In this document: positions 44,198-54,873 of the stretch, in pieces
Layout: each line of letters starts with the position of its first letter
Position numbering within the stretch: position 1 is the stretch's first letter
Assembly (NCBI RefSeq): GCF_003590095.1
Contig: NC_039498.1
Location: 6,200,001 to 6,264,000, forward strand
Length of the DNA stretch: 64,000 bases
Direction: 5' to 3'
Source: Trichoplusia ni
Taxonomy: Eukaryota; Arthropoda; Insecta; Lepidoptera; Noctuidae
Notes under the pieces: model-generated
Seen by the model: the letters and a program-made list of their open reading frames with translations, nothing else
Database searches by the model: none
Told to the model about the DNA's origin: nothing
Translations under genes and position numbers: made by a program

Positions 44198-45800
44198 TGC
44201 GAAATAGTTTAAAGCACAAAATTCTTATTAAAATATCACACAACACCAAACCTTTACTGTCTCAAAGATCGACAGATAATTATTTAGGTATTTGGACAAA
44301 AATCAAACCGTTTTTCGCTAATATAGAAATTGTTTTGTTAAGAAAAACATGTGGACAATTCACGCGCGAATTAGCTTTCAAATGAACGTCTTGTCAAACT
44401 TGACGGCGAGATAGACATAAGAAAAATAGAGATAATAAATTTTGGGGTCACAGTTCACGTTACGCAAAATCAATAGAGTTGTGAAATAAATTTAAATACT
44501 TAAATAACTTTGATAAGAAAACTAATTGTTTATTTATAATTTTAAGTAGGTACATAGTACACTAGGTATCTACATAGGTACTATGGTAATATAACATCGA
44601 TTGAAACGAAAAATTAGTTGGTAGGTATAGGCTTTAGTCTCAAGAAATGTTATGAAAACGTGAGTTTTCGGTTTTTACTAAACATTTTGCAGCATTTAAA
44701 ATGTTTGGCATTGTTAAATGTTTGCAACAAATCCAAAAAACGGGTTGCGGAGTAACTTATTTGATTATGACGTCCACCTGTTTCTGACAAGTAGGGTAAA
44801 CATTCTGACTCAGATTTCAAAAATACAAAAAAGTAAGGTCTACCCTACGGCGACGTATTTTATACACTACGACGAGCGTACACAGAGTACCTATTTGTGT
44901 GCCGCGTTTGTTTTTATCTGGCAATGGTAGTGTTTTCGGCGTCCGGCGTCATCAACGCGCCGCCGTCACGGCAATGGTGCGTGTCAACCAATCATAATCT
45001 CTCAGAGTTAACTTTGAAATTTAGAAAAGTAAGTATGTCTGTCTGTTGAAGCAAAGCGAGATTGTGGAGTATAGAAAAGGAGAAATTCTACTATCTTTGT
45101 GAAATCTTGAATTTTCATTTATATTTTTCTCTTAATCTCAGTTTTAGGTACTACACTTAAATGAATAGGTAGCCTTAATTATTGATGTATTTCGTTACTT
45201 TAATTACAAATAGCAAATATCTAATTTAAACTGTTTACTGCCCTTTAATCTAGATAAGTATATTTTACATCTGTTTTTATAAATTGACTGGACGCAATAA
45301 TAAAATACAAAAAAAAATTGCCTCTAAAGGCTAAAATTCGAATTTAACTTACAGTTTACTAAAATCGATATTAAAATGTAACTAATTTATATAAAAAACG
45401 TTTTCATTAAATAGATTGACTACACAAGTCCATAGACAAATAAAAAGTCAATAAAAACTCATTACAGCTTACCGATGCCTAGAATTAAAGTTAACTGCTT
45501 CAAAGATTTCTTTTATCACATCTTATCTACTGTTGAAATAAATAAAGATTTTATAGCGCCATTTCGTGCACAATGAAACGAGTTTTAAGATCTTTATTTA
45601 AACTTACAACGTTACAATTACAAATGAATGAGAGTTTGCTAGTTAATCTTGTGATTTGGTTAAATGATATGATATCACGTGAATAGATATTCCGTGATAT
45701 CACGTGATTCTTGCTATTTTGGGAGTGGGAGACGTTGCACGGACCAGGTCAGCCCCGTGGAGGTGAGTGACCATGATCATTCCACCACTTAAGCAGAAAA
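44198..45800. other. DHFR upstream region and intergenic DNA
   Basis: DHFR promoter side, then AT-rich DNA. At 45671-45706 the 12-mer gatatcacgtga occurs twice, each with a CACGTG E-box core, with an intervening imperfect inverted repeat. The frame 44718-44930 is not gene-like. Confidence 0.4.
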
Positions 45801-45814
45801 AAGAGCTTTTTTAA

Positions 45815-46020
45815 AAAAAAACAGTCCTGCACCAAGAAATTAAATCCTTGTGTCGCGGGGGATTTTACAAACATACAAATCCACAGACACCCAGACTCAG
45901 AATAAGCATTCATGGATCACACAAATGCTTATAATCCTACACGGGGATCAAGCCAGCGTCACATCACGCTCAGTGGGTTTGGCGTGGTGACCTCAACCAC
46001 TCGGCTATCCGTGTAGTCAA
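45815..46020 (-). repeat. SINE S1, full-length copy
   Basis: The reverse complement runs from tacacggatagccgagtggttgagg (A box) through the B-box-like gcttgatccccgtgta to the body ending gtgcaggactg. It is one of the two most complete S1 copies in the window; the other is at 230-436. Confidence 0.8.
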
Positions 46021-46058
46021 CTGCAACGTTCGTGAGGATTAGTCATTATCACGTATTA

Positions 46059-46117
46059 ATCGGGATTTCCCGACTAGTCTAATCGGTTGTGTCCGAAACT
46101 AGTTGGGCAATCCCCAT
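46059..46117. repeat. Imperfect 20-bp inverted repeat (hairpin)
   Basis: Arms 46059-46078 (atcgggatttcccgactagt) and 46098-46117 (actagttgggcaatccccat) pair with about three mismatches across a 19-nt loop. One arm recurs alone at about 27705-27725, 54840-54860 and 58395-58420, so it is part of a dispersed family. Confidence 0.6.
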
Positions 46118-46908
46118 AAATACAATATGAGCTATTACAGTTGTTAGAAAACATTGGGAATAACTCTTACCTCCGAGGGGTGGCCTCATTTCATGCAGCA
46201 GGTGTGCATCGAATTCCAAGACCTAAGAAGATCCTATGCTTTCAAATTACTTCTTTTCTTTTACTTTTTTAAGCCTAAGAACAACACATGCCCTTGCCAT
46301 TGCAACTCGTTTAAGCCAGGATCTACGGACAGATCAACGAAAACCACTATAACACTTTAAACTAGGTGTGTTCCCAAAGAGATGGAGTAAGGAAAAATAT
46401 ATGTACCTAATGTACCTATATCCCACTTCTCTCGTAGCAAAGTAAGGATATAAAAACTGAGACTCAGTTATCAGGCGCTACGCATATAAACTTACAAATT
46501 AACGGGACCTATCATTTCGGAGTTGTTCTTTTAATTCCAATAACATGTCTGGCATAACCGTCAAATTTTGATATCTTTAGACGACCATACCATAGACTCA
46601 TTACTATTGTCCAAACTATTTGTGGCTTAAACATAATTCTGCCAAAGAATTATCCAGTCTACCATTACGGTAGCAAGGCCGCAATCAAATTGGTTAATAA
46701 TCGTGTATAATTAATCTATTGATAGACAATCATATATGGTACGGCAGCCATTGTTGTTCCATTGTTCTTATAAACGCATTAAGGTTGACCACCCAAATAG
46801 CTAGAAGGTAATTAGTTAGGCTGACTCAGATTACAATGGGCTTGATGGCCGCTACGTAGTCAAGTAATATTAGGTATTGCGGTTGTGGAAAAGAGACGAG
46901 GCTCGTGA

Positions 46909-47118
46909 AGCGCGCTATCACGCTCCCACAATTTTCAATTCAGTAGTCACCTCACAAGTAGAACCAGAAAACTATTCTACATGGCCCGAATGTTAGTTAA
47001 AAACAAGAAGATAGCGGCGGCCTGGACGTCAAATGGGAAGGTGTACATTAGGGAAACAGAAGGATCGTTATCGAAACGTATTTCAAATGAGTCTGAGTTG
47101 AACAAACTTATTGCATGA
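46909..47118 (+). pseudogene. ORF1 C-terminal remnant of the CR1/Jockey-group element
   Basis: The frame between stops at 46906 and 47116 reads SSHLTSRTRKLFYMAR, then AAAWTSNGKVYIRE. This HLT...R..L...AR...W..NG.V..R pattern is the C-terminal domain found in ORF1 proteins of many insect CR1/Jockey elements and related to the baculovirus FP-protein tail. About 70 codons survive; the rest is truncated or decayed. It should bind RNA in intact elements. Confidence 0.65.
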
Positions 47119-47556
47119 CTAGATGATACCTATCGCTGCCATTTTTCTGTTTTTGTTTCGTTATATACGAGTAAATGCATGTCAGCAAACTATTTCTCTT
47201 GCTATGTCCTATACTTAATCTTGTTAATGATGTATGCTAGTATTAATTTTTATATAATAGTAATAGTTAGTATATTTTTGTTTTGTAAAATTAACTATAC
47301 ACACACATCAAATTTTGCATGTAGTAACACAAATAATTTATGTGAATACGAATTACCAAACACTATACACAACACAACTTTTTTGTTTATCACTAAAAAC
47401 ACATATCACACTAAACTATTAACATGTTTACACACAAGTCGCAGTTATAACGCAACCATTTTCTCCGTCGTATTTCTAAGTTCATCCTATAAATCATTCT
47501 GTCTGCCACGTTTACGTGGCATATATTCTATATTTAATAGTTAATTAACTACTCAA

Positions 47557-50490
47557 ATGCAAACAATTGAAACGATTAACTTAGAACTGGACGAGATTCA
47601 AGTTGCTAAACACATAACCTGCGATATAGAAGACGTGAAAAAGCATATAGTAACCAAAAGTGGCTCAATTAATCTCCTGTCCCAAAACATACGAAGTATC
47701 ACCTGTAACATGCCCAATTTTATGACACTACTCCAAAGGTCATCTCTATCTTGGGATATACTAGTTTTCTCTGAATGTTGGCTCCGTTCTGCAAAATTTA
47801 TACCCCCCCTCGACAATTATAATTACGTGGCCACGACGACGCACAGATCGCAAAATGAAGGAGTAGTGATATATTATAAGAACCACCTCAAAATCAGCCA
47901 CGAAGAACCAACTATCCTAGACGCAAACTGCCTACTATTAAAACTAAATGCACACACATGCATCATCGGAATTTACCGACCGCCTAGTCAACATAATATC
48001 ACTCCTTTTATCAATTCCCTTGATAACTTACTCTCCGGTTTAAATAACTGCAGGCAAATCATCCTGTGCGGGGACATAAACATTGACATTGCTCCTAACA
48101 CATCGGATAAACGCTCGAACGAGTACCTAAACTTACTAGCTAGCCACTGTATGTTGTCTGGGCACAATGTACCTACTCATGGACGCACATGCCTGGACCA
48201 TATGATGGTTAAATCGAATCTAAATCCCATTTGCTTTACTATAGAGACATCGATAACAGACCATGATAGTGTAGCCTTAAGATTTAATCATTGCTCTGAC
48301 TCTAATTATAATAACATAGCCTCGCATTCGATTGACTTTGATGGACTTGATGCTGCCATTCATGATATCAACTTTAAGCCTTTATTTGAGTGTAATGATG
48401 TCAATACTGCCACGGATTTGCTAGTTACAGAACTAACAGACGTCATAAAAAACAACACCAAAACTAGAAAAATTCCTGTTAGACAAAGAACAAGCAAACC
48501 GTGGATCACAAGGGGATTATTGCGCTGCATGAGAAACCGGGACAACCTGCACAAAAAGCTAAAACGGGATCCAGATAATGAGACGGTCAAAACTACCTAT
48601 AAGCGCTATCGTAACTTCTGCAACTGTCTTATCAAGAAGGCCAAAAGAGATTTCGAGAGATTAGAGATTGAAAACGCGAAGGGTAATAAAAAACAGTTAT
48701 GGGACACCATCAAAAGGATTAGTGGTTCAAGTAAGACTACAGACCATTCTCCATCTTTGATGCAAGGTGATGATCAAGCTAATGACATTAACTTGATCAA
48801 CACCTACTTCATCGACATAGGTAGAAAGATTGCTGAAAAAACTAACTCGTCTTCACTTTCCAGATCATCTTCTCAATTCAACTCCAATTCTACTACACTA
48901 AATTCCCTTGTTTTGTTACCTACTGATGAGAAAGAGATCTATTCCCTTATTCAGGGACTAAAGAACAAATGTGCAGTAGGAATTGACCAGATAACGACCA
49001 AAATAGTTAAAAGATATGCCGACTTATTAACTGGTCCACTAACACATATCTGTAATCTGGCATTGTCAACTGGTGTATTCCCCAAGAAATTCAAAACAGC
49101 GGTCATCAAACCTATTTACAAAGCGGGAGATCACACCTGTGTCGATAACTATCGCCCGATCTCAATCCTGCCAGTGCTGTCTAAGATCCTAGAACGGATT
49201 ATCAATTCCCGACTGACAAATTATCTAGAGGACAACAACCTCCTGTCAGCTTCTCAATTCGGCTTCAGAGGTGGCAAGTCTACCAATGATGCTGTACATA
49301 ATCTCTTGAACAAGATTGTGGAAAACTTGGACAGTGGTAAAAAATCTCTATCTATTTTTTTGGATATTAAAAAAGCCTTCGACACGGTATCTATTCCTCC
49401 TTTACTAAGTAAGTTAGAGAGCATTGGTGTTAGAGGTATCCCCTTAAAACTAATGGAGGACTACTTGACGGATCGAAGGCAGAGAGTCAAGATAGGAGAA
49501 GCATTGAGTGATGAGCAAATTGTGACGTATGGTGTGCCACAGGGCAGCGTGATCGGGCCCACCTTGTTCTTGGTCTTCATCAACGATCTATGCCAACTAA
49601 CCCTTGATAGTGCCAAAATAGTTACTTTTGCTGATGACACAGCGGTCTTATTTACGGGTGAAAGCTGGGACAGTGTGTTTATCGCTGCTCAAGAGGGCTT
49701 CAATCATATTTGTGAATGGCTAATACACAATTCGCTAACCCTAAATGTCAACAAAACAAAATACATGGTATTCGCTCACAAGATTAGAAACCTCCCCCCT
49801 TTAACATTTGACTTAAAAGCCCATGACTGTTTTCCTGTAGTTCCATCTTGCTCATGTCCTAAACTGGAAAGGGTTGGCAGCATAAAGTACTTAGGCATTA
49901 CTTTAGATCAATGCTTGACCTTCAAGTTGCACATTGAAACACTGGTGGCACGTCTTCGGAAACTAATTTACATTTTTAAATGTTTAAGACACTCTGCACA
50001 GAGACCGATTATTAAGATGGTATACCTTGCATTGTGTCAATCTCTGGTCGAATACTGTATTACTACTTGGGGAGGTGTTGCGAAGACTCACATCATTGAA
50101 GCAGAAAGAGCACAACGGGCAATATTGAAGGTTGCAGCTGGCCTTCCGTTTCGCTATTCAACTGCGCAACTCTACAAAGATTGGGATCTCCTCACTGTCC
50201 GTCAAATCTTTATTTTGAGAACAGTCTTAAAAAGTCATTCACAACTAGAGTACAACCCAAACCTCAACAAGGACAAGCGTAGGAAGGCTAAAGTATACCC
50301 GGTGGTGAACTTCAAACTTGCTCACACTCGAAACTTCTTCTGCTTCTTGGGCCCTTATCTTTACAATAAATTAAATGCCAAGCTAAATATATATCCGCAA
50401 CTAAAAACTAATTGTAAAAAACTTGTATCCAATTACCTTAAGTCTCTGAACTATCAGGAAACCGAAAACCTTTTGAAACCTGTCGTATGA
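47557..50490 (+). CDS. CR1/Jockey-group ORF2: endonuclease and reverse transcriptase
   Basis: An uninterrupted 977-residue polyprotein. The apurinic-like endonuclease has SQNIRS (N44), FSECW, GDINID and the end motif TDHDSVAL. The reverse transcriptase has PISILPVLSKILE, FGFRGGKST, LDIKKAFD, GVPQGSVIGP and the active site FADD near residue 691. A thumb/C-terminal region follows, with no RNase H. All core catalytic motifs look intact, so it could still encode an active enzyme even though ORF1 is damaged. The first ATG may not be the true start, since the frame opens only shortly before. Confidence 0.9.
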   Translation: MQTIETINLELDEIQVAKHITCDIEDVKKHIVTKSGSINLLSQNIRSITCNMPNFMTLLQRSSLSWDILVFSECWLRSAKFIPPLDNYNYVATTTHRSQNEGVVIYYKNHLKISHEEPTILDANCLLLKLNAHTCIIGIYRPPSQHNITPFINSLDNLLSGLNNCRQIILCGDINIDIAPNTSDKRSNEYLNLLASHCMLSGHNVPTHGRTCLDHMMVKSNLNPICFTIETSITDHDSVALRFNHCSDSNYNNIASHSIDFDGLDAAIHDINFKPLFECNDVNTATDLLVTELTDVIKNNTKTRKIPVRQRTSKPWITRGLLRCMRNRDNLHKKLKRDPDNETVKTTYKRYRNFCNCLIKKAKRDFERLEIENAKGNKKQLWDTIKRISGSSKTTDHSPSLMQGDDQANDINLINTYFIDIGRKIAEKTNSSSLSRSSSQFNSNSTTLNSLVLLPTDEKEIYSLIQGLKNKCAVGIDQITTKIVKRYADLLTGPLTHICNLALSTGVFPKKFKTAVIKPIYKAGDHTCVDNYRPISILPVLSKILERIINSRLTNYLEDNNLLSASQFGFRGGKSTNDAVHNLLNKIVENLDSGKKSLSIFLDIKKAFDTVSIPPLLSKLESIGVRGIPLKLMEDYLTDRRQRVKIGEALSDEQIVTYGVPQGSVIGPTLFLVFINDLCQLTLDSAKIVTFADDTAVLFTGESWDSVFIAAQEGFNHICEWLIHNSLTLNVNKTKYMVFAHKIRNLPPLTFDLKAHDCFPVVPSCSCPKLERVGSIKYLGITLDQCLTFKLHIETLVARLRKLIYIFKCLRHSAQRPIIKMVYLALCQSLVEYCITTWGGVAKTHIIEAERAQRAILKVAAGLPFRYSTAQLYKDWDLLTVRQIFILRTVLKSHSQLEYNPNLNKDKRRKAKVYPVVNFKLAHTRNFFCFLGPYLYNKLNAKLNIYPQLKTNCKKLVSNYLKSLNYQETENLLKPVV

Positions 50491-50928
50491 CTCTATTAAT
50501 AAATAATCATTCTGGAAAACCTCATATCGAAAGTCGCTTTTAAAGGCTTTGCAACGTCGATAAATACACATACACGCGTCACCTTCACACACACCCTCAC
50601 ACTACACATATCACATTTTACTCACCTCAACTGGTATTTCCCGTATTCACATATTATAATAATATGTTTTGAATTTTGTTTTTATGTACTTCCTGTTTTT
50701 ACTTGTTTTTCTTTTATCATTCTTCTCTCTACTCTCTCTACTGAACTTGACACTCTGTGTTAAATTACTACTATAGTTATGTGGCGGGCCTGGTGACCTG
50801 TAATACAGATTTAAAAAATCTACCATAGGCACCAGTCTCTCACAAGCTTTGGATTGTTAATTTGATTCATGTATTTAGTCTTAAGCAAAGTTTGTGATGA
50901 GAGAATAAATGAATATATTATTATTATT

Positions 50929-51988
50929 TCCTTTATTTCATTAAAATACATATAAATTACATTTTTAAATATATATAAAAAACAACATACATTTAAAAAT
51001 ATAAAAAATAGTGTCCAACCGGCAACGGGTACAGGGCCCAAGCTGCCGGTGGTCAGGGCTCCAGAGAGAGGAACCTCCTCACGATGCGCGCCGTGTCCAG
51101 AAGTACCGCTTTCTGAATCAAACCCTTGACCCAGACGCCCAACGAGAGCCTCCGAAGATGTTGATCGAGGCTCTTGGCTATTAAGCCATTGGCACTTACG
51201 ACTATCGGGACAATGATTGCCGAGTCCACCTCCCACAAGTCGACAACCTCGTGAGCTAAATCCAAATATTTCAATTGTTTTTCTTTTTCTGCTTTCACGA
51301 GGTTCTCGTCATGGGGGATAGTGATATCAACAATCATTGTCCGACGCTCTGATCGATCGATCACCACTATATCAGGCTTATTGGCAACAATAGTCCTGTC
51401 AGTGATGATATATCGATCCCAGTACAGTGTGATATGACCACTTTCGAGAACTGGGTCGGGCACATACTTATAGTACGGCACCTCAGATTCCACAAGTTTG
51501 TATTTCAGAGCAAGCTGCTGATGGATAATCCTGGCCACTTGGTTATGTCTGTGCAAGTATTCACCGTTAGCAAGACGAGAACATCCCGAAACTATATGTC
51601 TCAAGGATTCACCGGGACAGTGACATGCCCGACAGATGTCAACTGTACCATCCTTAATTATATATTTTCGGTAGTTATTCGTCATGATAACTTCATCCAT
51701 AATTGCACATACAAACCCTTCGGTTTCTCCAAAGAGATCTCCGAAGCGTAGCCAGGCCACGGACGCTAAGAAATCTACATCGGCCCCGTGAAGGGTCCGA
51801 TAATAGCGTCCGTGTAGCTCCTTGCTTTGCCATACATCTTTGCGGTCTTTGACGCTTAGTACGATAGGTTTGTGCCAGTTCTCTTTACCTAGAGAGAGCG
51901 GAGTGAAGCCCTTATCCCCTGCCACCACATCTCGGTGCATCCCCACGTCCACTCGGAGGAAATACTCCCTGAGGTTACATACCTCGCG
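50929..51988 (-). mobile_element. 5'-truncated Dong/R4-like retrotransposon in ATT repeats
   Basis: The fragment lies between ATT runs at 50916-50928 and 51989-52010. On its sense strand it starts after (AAT)n, codes for the C-terminal third of a Pol protein, then has an AT-rich 3' UTR with AATAAAGG before the next AAT run. The Bombyx element Dong (R4 clade) is known to insert into TAA repeats, which matches. The clade is inferred from domain and target, not from alignment. Confidence 0.7.
51053..51952 (-). pseudogene. C-terminal Pol fragment with restriction-like endonuclease
   Basis: About 300 residues, open without stops and extending upstream in frame to the AAT repeat. A zinc motif CRACHCPGESLRHIVSGC (C-x2-C-x8-H-x4-C) is followed by NKPDIVVIDRS and IVDITIP, the PD...D motif of the restriction-like endonuclease used by R2/R4-type elements. 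The reverse transcriptase part is missing, as is usual after incomplete reverse transcription. An unbroken frame over this length suggests young age. Confidence 0.78.
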
Positions 51989-52010
51989 ATTATTATTATT
52001 ATTATTATTA
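51989..52010. repeat. (ATT)n microsatellite at the 5' edge of the Dong-like copy
   Basis: Seven tandem ATT units and a partial one. A shorter ATT run lies at the element's other edge (50916-50928). Together they look like the split target. Confidence 0.85.
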
Positions 52011-52046
52011 AAAAATTATATCTAGAATAGTTTTAAAGAGTCAACC

Positions 52047-52270
52047 GGGACCCCAATTTCGTTATCCTCAATGAATGAATAGAAATTAGATTGAATTTGA
52101 CACTATTCGTATTTTGCGTTTTCAAGCAAAATGCCCACAAAACTTTTGGAAATTCATGTTATTGACAGTGATGGTCGCTTAGGAAAATGCTCAGGACGAT
52201 ACAAATAATGTCAGTTTAATCCTGTTTAAATTCATTCCTCGGCCATTGTAATAACGGAATTGGGGCCCCG
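52047..52270. mobile_element. MITE-like element, family M1, second copy
   Basis: The left end gggaccccaatttcgttat is mirrored by ataacggaattggggccccg at the right. The interior shares tgtcagtttaatcc-like and caaaatgcccacaaaac-like segments with 20583-20828. About 224 bp, no ORF. Confidence 0.65.
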
Positions 52271-52807
52271 TGCCAAAGCAACCTGTGTCAAATGTAGGCC
52301 TAAAACGTTTTTGTTCTAATCATCGAAAGCATTTGATAAACTTATACAACGGTTGTGCGCAATTTTTTGTTTCAGTGACCGCTATTTTCAAGCCTACATC
52401 GTAAAAAAGAACAAAGTCACAAAAAGCAATGTATTAATACATCTTGACATTAATCAATGCTTTTAGTACTTATACACAGTCTTAATACTCCCGCCAAATG
52501 TCATGAAAACTCCAGGCGGCCATCTTGCTGACGCCATTACACTATAAACAAAGAGGGACTGTTAAAAAAGGTTGGCATTGTTATTTTTATTGTTGCTACG
52601 GCTAGATTTATCTTGTTTATGCTTTCGTAAACGGATTTTGATGGGAAACAGGTGTTTGTAAAATCGGAGTAAGTAGTTACCTGTTGCAAGATAATGTATG
52701 CACGAACTGTTTTTTAGGCGATGCATTATGAAATGTATTTGGTAAGTTTTTGTGCTGTTTTCTATTGCCTAGTCTTTACCGAATAAAATTTTATTTTTGT
52801 AGAAAAA

Positions 52808-52995
52808 GACTCCCGCATTTACCAATTTATAATCCTTGTATTGCGGGGATTTCGCAAACATTTAAAAGATACCCAGACTCGGAACAAGCATTCCTGGGTC
52901 GCACAAACGCTTGACCATCGCGGGTATCGAATCCACGACACGACGCACACTATGAGTTTGGCTTGGTAACCTCTACCACTTTGCTATCCGTGTAT
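52808..52995 (-). repeat. SINE S1 copy, diverged
   Basis: The reverse complement has tacacggatagcaaagtggtagagg, the B-box-like gattcgatacc and a body ending in aaatgcgggag. Its substitutions suggest an old insertion. Confidence 0.7.
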
Positions 52996-53000
52996 TAAGT

Positions 53001-53840
53001 GAGGTTAGAGTCGAAGAGCCAAAAATAGGCAAATAATGATAACAAGACGATTGTTCTAAAATATGCGCATGCGTATACATAAATAGAATACATAAAAAAC
53101 ATACCTGTTCTATAGTTTTAGTTACAATAGAAACACCCTTTTTCCCAACCTCAAAAAAGACGACCTATTTGATAACTTATTTCATGTCTTTTTAACCTCA
53201 AACCTTGCGAGTGGATAACTTACTCACAAAAAGAGTTTTTATTTGCGTTCTAAATTGCATTTAACCATGCTATATTCACCTTCGGTTAAATCAAAATCGG
53301 TTCAGCGATTTAGCAGGTAGAATGACTTAGATATTAAATATGCTCGTATTCCTGCCACATACCTATGATGTATTCCGCTTCGTCAAGCACGAATATCCCG
53401 TATCAATTGCTATCTAGTTTGAATACTAATAATAAATAAATTTGTCTGTCCGTTTGACTCCCACAGACTGTTTTTAGATATCGCCATCTAACCTATTACC
53501 TACTGTTAGGAGTCCCTGCACAAAAGTAAAAACGGCATCGCTGTCTATCCGTCTGACACAAGGCTGTATCTCATTAATCGTGATAATTAGACAGTTGAAC
53601 TTTTCACCGATGATGCATTTCACTATTACAATAGATACTTTAAAATAGGTTAATCTGAATATTAAACATCAAGTCTGTTGTAGTCTGAGTTGTCCCAGGA
53701 AACGTTTGTGTTGTATACTTACATTTTTTTTTTTATATATTTTGAAGAATACCTAGTAATACCAACCAATTTATACATAATTTATATTTTTTAAAAATAC
53801 TCTCAGTAGTCTGACAAATGAACAAGGGATAATTCTTTTA
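53001..53840. other. Intergenic; nothing recognised
   Basis: AT-rich, with no gene-like frame. Scattered words such as aatcggttcagcgatttagc resemble short repeat tails. Confidence 0.4.
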
Positions 53841-53842
53841 AA

Positions 53843-54113
53843 CTAGCTGTTGCCCGCGACTTCGTCCCCGTGGGTAGAACATATAAGTTATGATTTATAC
53901 CTGCCCTGTTTTTTTTCACATTTTCCATTGTATCTTCGCTCCTATTAGTCGCAGCGTGATGGTTTATAGCCTAAAGCCTTCCTCGATAAATGGTCTATTC
54001 AACACAAAAAGATTTTTTTAATTTGGACCAGTAGTTCCTGAGATTAGCGCGTTCAAACAAACAAACAAACTCTTCAGCTTTATATATTAGTATATATAGA
54101 TATTAGTATAGAT
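53843..54113 (+). repeat. ~250-bp repeat R1, plus-strand copy
   Basis: It starts ctagctgttgcccgcgac and ends ttagtatagat after a caaacaaacaaac run. It faces the inverted copy at 54407-54656, with about 290 bp between them. Confidence 0.8.
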
Positions 54114-54406
54114 ATGCACAGAAAATTTCAGGAGAATCGGTCAAGCCATTTCGGAGGAGTTTATCTACAAACACCGCGACACGACAATCATACTTATTAG
54201 CAGATAATTTTGATAAATACCAGACCATGTCAGGAAACATTGCTAGTCTCCCACGATTCCTGCAATACTGGCGACAGCTGATTCGCATCGCTGAATATCG
54301 TTCATTACCTATGACGTCTGCACCTGCATTTAATGATATTGGTCCTATATTTATTTACTATGTGATTCTGTGTGTAAGATTTTCCTGATGTTGACGGTAC
54401 GCCTTA

Positions 54407-54656
54407 TCTATGCTAATATTATAAAGCTGAAGAGTTTGTTTGTTTGAACGCGCTAATCTCAGGAACTACTGGTTCAAATTGAAAAATTCTTTTTGTGTTG
54501 AATAGACCATTCATCGAGGAAGGCTTTAGGCTATAGACCATCACGCTGCGACTAATAAGAGCGAAGATACAATGGCAAATGTGGTAAAAACAGGGCAGGT
54601 ATAAATCATGACTTATATCTTCTAACCACGGGGACGAAGTCGCGGGCAACAGCTAG
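54407..54656 (-). repeat. ~250-bp repeat R1, minus-strand copy
   Basis: The reverse complement of the 53843 copy with few changes, ending at agctag 54656. The two copies could form a long hairpin if transcribed together. Confidence 0.8.
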
Positions 54657-54699
54657 TTTATAATAATTGGATTCTAGTTTTTCTTTTAGGCAAATTTTC

Positions 54700-54873
54700 C
54701 GGGTTGCGGTTGTCAGACTTTCCGGCTTCCGACTACCCATAGCGACTGTCCAAGATTTACAAATGACACACAAATCCCACGAAAGTGCTTTCCAAAATAA
54801 GGAACTAGTTATTAAATCAAAGTTTGTGTGATAAGTATGATTTATCGGGATTGCCACACTAGTTTTGGACAGA
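54700..54873 (+). repeat. Partial R3 repeat joined to a cgggattg...ctagtttt repeat
   Basis: It shares gactttccggcttccgac and gcgactgtccaagattt with 58265-58310, and continues through gatttatcgggattgcc as that copy does. The two loci therefore share the same composite unit. Confidence 0.6.

Larger units (their letters stand above)
46909..50928 (+). mobile_element. CR1/Jockey-group non-LTR retrotransposon, 5' end eroded
   Basis: It consists of an ORF1 remnant (46909-47118), a spacer of about 440 nt, an open ORF2 (47557-50490) and a 3' UTR of about 430 nt ending in gagaataaatgaat and a short ATT run. It has endonuclease and reverse transcriptase but no RNase H. The 5' boundary is not visible; ORF1 is cut by stops upstream of 46909. 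A different element is inserted in its ATT tail. Confidence 0.8.

Noticed and set aside
47179..47544. 121-residue frame upstream of the CR1-type ORF2
   Set aside because: It has a hydrophobic, AT-driven composition and no zinc knuckles or ORF1 motifs. It is more likely the spacer between ORF1 and ORF2.
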